Origin: Candidatus Bathycorpusculum sp.
GTDB lineage: Archaea; Thermoproteota; Bathyarchaeia; Bathyarchaeales; Bathycorpusculaceae
Direction of reading: 5' to 3'
NCBI GenBank assembly: GCA_009779045.1
Contig: WREZ01000044.1
Coordinates: 1 to 8,364, forward strand
DNA: 8,364 nt
The position numbers and the translations under genes are program-made. Positions 7,237-8,364 of this stretch are shown piece after piece. The notes below the pieces were generated by a model, which was given only the letters and a program-made list of their open reading frames with translations, ran no database searches and was not told the origin of the DNA. Positions within the stretch are counted from its first letter, which is position 1; every line of letters begins with the position of its first letter.

Positions 7237-7256
7237 AATATACTTTACGGTATATT
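7237..7256. promoter_or_regulatory. Perfect inverted repeat (7-6-7) over the RHH gene promoter, candidate operator
   Basis: AATATAC (7237-7243) and GTATATT (7250-7256) are exact reverse complements separated by 6 bases. The repeat overlaps the TATA box at 7251-7258 and ends about 9 bases before the predicted start. RHH dimers commonly bind such symmetric sites and repress their own genes, so it is a good candidate for an autoregulatory operator. Confidence 0.5.
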
Positions 7257-7258
7257 TA
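7251..7258 (-). promoter_or_regulatory. TATA box of the RHH gene
   Basis: TAAATATA on the minus strand lies about 40 bases before ATG 7212. A start about 26 bases downstream of its centre would be near 7228, giving a leader of about 16 bases. It is overlapped by the inverted repeat at 7237-7256. Confidence 0.55.
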
Positions 7259-7298
7259 CACCACAAAAACACCCTAACACACAACACAACTTAGAATA

Positions 7299-7308
7299 CT
7301 TAATAAAA
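7299..7308 (+). promoter_or_regulatory. TATA-like box for the candidate C/D sRNA
   Basis: CTTAATAAAA on the + strand is centred about 26 bases before position 7330, which is where the box C of the candidate sRNA begins. The spacing is what an archaeal promoter for that RNA would have. The sequence is only a moderate TATA match. Confidence 0.4.
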
Positions 7309-7328
7309 CACAGCCCCCCTTAACAAGA

Positions 7329-7384
7329 CGCCGATGAAGAAACTAAAAAGCTGAACTGATGATGCACCCTAGGGTATCTGAGGC
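7329..7384 (+). ncRNA. Candidate box C/D guide sRNA, D guide complementary to 16S rRNA 790 loop
   Basis: Archaeal C/D sRNAs direct 2'-O-methylation through L7Ae, Nop5 and fibrillarin. In order on the + strand I see box C-like CCGATGA (7331-7337), a 13-base spacer, box D' CTGA (7351-7354), box C' CTGATGA (7356-7362), a 15-base spacer and box D CTGA (7378-7381), about 51 bases in all, a normal size. The spacer before D ends in GGGTAT, and with the first bases of box D it is the exact complement of AGATACCC, the invariant segment of the small-subunit rRNA 790 loop; with the adjoining CTA the complement reads AGATACCCTAG. By the fifth-nucleotide rule the modified base would be the second C of ACCC. 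Weak points: box C departs from RTGATGA at its first two bases, the D'-C' gap is one base, and the terminal stem is at most three pairs. It lies opposite to all flanking genes. Confidence 0.6.
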
Positions 7385-7501
7385 AAAACTCACACATTCC
7401 CACCAAAACAAAAAACAATCAAACACATCACCACCCACTATAAACAAGACAACACAAATAACACACAAACAAACCAACACAACAAGAACAAAACACACAA
7501 C
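7385..7501. other. A/C-only low-complexity intergenic tract (U/G-rich 3' UTR on the minus strand)
   Basis: From 7385 to 7509 the + strand has only two G (7448, 7486) and about nine T in 125 bases; the rest is A and C. No open frame of note and no hairpin is visible. Read on the minus strand this is a U/G-rich stretch just after the PAC2 gene, so it may be a 3' untranslated region or extended termination zone. Together with the sRNA it fills the gap between the PAC2 and RHH genes. Confidence 0.5.
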
Positions 7502-7537
7502 AAAAAATAGAATAAAATATATAAAAAAATAAATTTA
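7502..7537 (-). terminator. T-rich terminator after the PAC2 gene
   Basis: Immediately after the TGA stop of the PAC2 gene the minus strand holds a run of seven T, several runs of three or four, and a final run of six, interrupted mostly by A. This is a typical archaeal intrinsic terminator and has no hairpin. Confidence 0.6.
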
Positions 7538-8203
7538 TCACTCTAACGCTACGTCTTCTTTCAAACCCTCTTTTATTTCTTGCCCCAAGGCCTTCATCAA
7601 AAACTTAAAAACTAGAAAACCCGCCTCACGATCAGCCTTAAACCCTAATGTTGTACCCAATAAACATACACCATCAAGCTTACGTTCTTTAGCAAGCGCC
7701 AAAATTAAACCGGTACTACCAACTATTTTCCCTTTACTGTAAATGACCCCACCCTTCTCCATAAAATCTGTTGCAAGCCTATTTGAGGTTGCGGCAACAA
7801 AAATTTCCGTTTTATCTTCAGTTATTGGAACACCACCTAAGGTTACAATAAATTTACAGCCTAAGGACTCAGCAAAGTTTAGAACCTCATCACAAGTTGT
7901 GTAATGGGAAACCACATCATCCATTGGAGGTTGGATTTCGCTACTCACAATGATGAGGTTATTTTTCTCCATTGGCGCATAATAAAAATCATATTTTGGA
8001 AGATGCGCAATACCCTTGGATGTGATTGAAATATAGTCAGGAAAAGTTGGTGAGTAAAGTTCTGCAAAGGGTTTTGCATCAAAAAATTTTACAAGTAAAT
8101 GTGCAGCTATTCTACCGACGTTCCCAAAACCTGGAAGGCCCTCAACAAGAATTGGATTCTCAAGTGGAGGATTTGAAAGCACACGTAAATATGGTTTATC
8201 CAT
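7538..8203 (-). CDS. PAC2-family protein (archaeal proteasome assembly chaperone-like)
   Basis: The 221-residue protein has the PAC2-family start: ENPILVEGLPGFGNVGRIAAHLL (15-37), with the EGLPGFGNVG glycine-rich turn, then YSPTFPDYISI (50-60). The centre has LIIVSSEIQPPMDD (83-96), TLGGVPITED (121-130), and VGSTGLILALAKERKLDGVCLLGTTLG (161-187). Archaeal and eukaryotic members help assemble 20S proteasome alpha subunits, but many archaeal PAC2 (COG2047-type) proteins are untested, so the role here is inferred from the family only. It is cytoplasmic, with no signal peptide or membrane segment. The ATG at 8203 has a weak AGGT about 9 bases upstream. It is followed by its own terminator and has no functional link to the his genes. 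I see no convincing TATA box upstream within the window. Confidence 0.85.
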   Translation of the reverse strand: MDKPYLRVLSNPPLENPILVEGLPGFGNVGRIAAHLLVKFFDAKPFAELYSPTFPDYISITSKGIAHLPKYDFYYAPMEKNNLIIVSSEIQPPMDDVVSHYTTCDEVLNFAESLGCKFIVTLGGVPITEDKTEIFVAATSNRLATDFMEKGGVIYSKGKIVGSTGLILALAKERKLDGVCLLGTTLGFKADREAGFLVFKFLMKALGQEIKEGLKEDVALE

Positions 8204-8313
8204 TAAGACTGACCTACAGCGTGAAATAGTCTCCGCACTAAAATGCTTTTGCCGTGTATTAGAAAAAACGTATGTGTTTAGCTCTCGTTGTTTGGCAGAC
8301 TTTATGTTGAGGC

Positions 8314-8337
8314 ATGTGTGTATGAATGTGTGTATGT
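8314..8337. repeat. Two tandem copies of a 12-base GT-rich unit
   Basis: ATGTGTGTATGA (8314-8325) is followed directly by ATGTGTGTATGT (8326-8337), one mismatch. It is part of a G/T-rich stretch on the + strand (about 8311-8347) upstream of the PAC2 gene. It may be simple slippage or the U/G-rich 3' end of a + strand transcript. The remaining upstream sequence, 8204-8310, shows no gene I can support. Confidence 0.5.
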
Positions 8338-8364
8338 GAGTGTGTTTGATGAGTAAAATCGGCA

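Noticed and set aside
7213..7287. N-terminal extension of the RHH protein from GTG 7287 (25 extra residues, hydrophobic)
   Set aside because: The stretch contains the TATA box and perfect inverted repeat, and its residues look unlike an RHH start. ATG 7212 fits the promoter spacing and the domain.
7297..7400. 16S rRNA fragment, because the minus strand reads AGATACCCTAG
   Set aside because: Similarity ends after about 11 bases and the surrounding C/D boxes on the + strand explain it better as a guide.
8236..8260. AT-rich words before PAC2 as a TATA box (GCATTTTAG, TTCTAATAC)
   Set aside because: Both are poor matches to archaeal TATA boxes and neither is clearly better than background.

Overview
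The window looks archaeal, most likely from the TACK/Thaumarchaeota-Bathyarchaeia side of the tree. The reasons are a PAC2-family protein, a thaumarchaeal-looking long HisG, TATA-box promoters, T-rich 3' ends and a box C/D-type small RNA. Base composition is AT-rich. The lineage is an inference from remembered family sequences, not from a search.

Every protein gene I can support lies on the minus strand, so transcription runs from high to low coordinates. In that order: a PAC2-family protein (8203-7538) followed by a T-rich terminator; a short intergenic region carrying a candidate box C/D sRNA on the opposite (+) strand at 7329-7384 with its own TATA-like box; a probable autoregulated ribbon-helix-helix protein (7212-6661) with a T-rich terminator; a roughly 240-base promoter and leader region; and a compact histidine operon hisG-hisD-hisC-hisB-hisH-hisA-hisF-hisI (6396 to the left edge).

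The operon is very tight. Spacings from first to last gene are -16, -4, +3, 0, +5, +2 and -4 bases. Most genes have a Shine-Dalgarno-like sequence inside the end of the gene before them, and starts are ATG, GTG (hisB, hisH) and TTG (hisF). hisI is cut off by the left edge after 96 codons. Together the genes cover ATP phosphoribosylation (HisG), PR-AMP cyclohydrolysis (HisI), ProFAR isomerisation (HisA), imidazole glycerol phosphate synthesis (HisH+HisF), dehydration (HisB), transamination (HisC) and oxidation to histidine (HisD). Still needed are HisE (PR-ATP pyrophosphohydrolase) and histidinol-phosphate phosphatase, neither of which is seen here.

The most interesting non-coding signals are three. 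First, the candidate C/D sRNA, whose D guide is complementary to the universally conserved AGATACCC of the 16S rRNA 790 loop. Second, a perfect 7-6-7 inverted repeat over the TATA box of the RHH gene, which looks like an autoregulatory operator. Third, a structured leader in front of hisG with direct repeats near the predicted transcription start. I see no CRISPR array, insertion sequence or tRNA gene.
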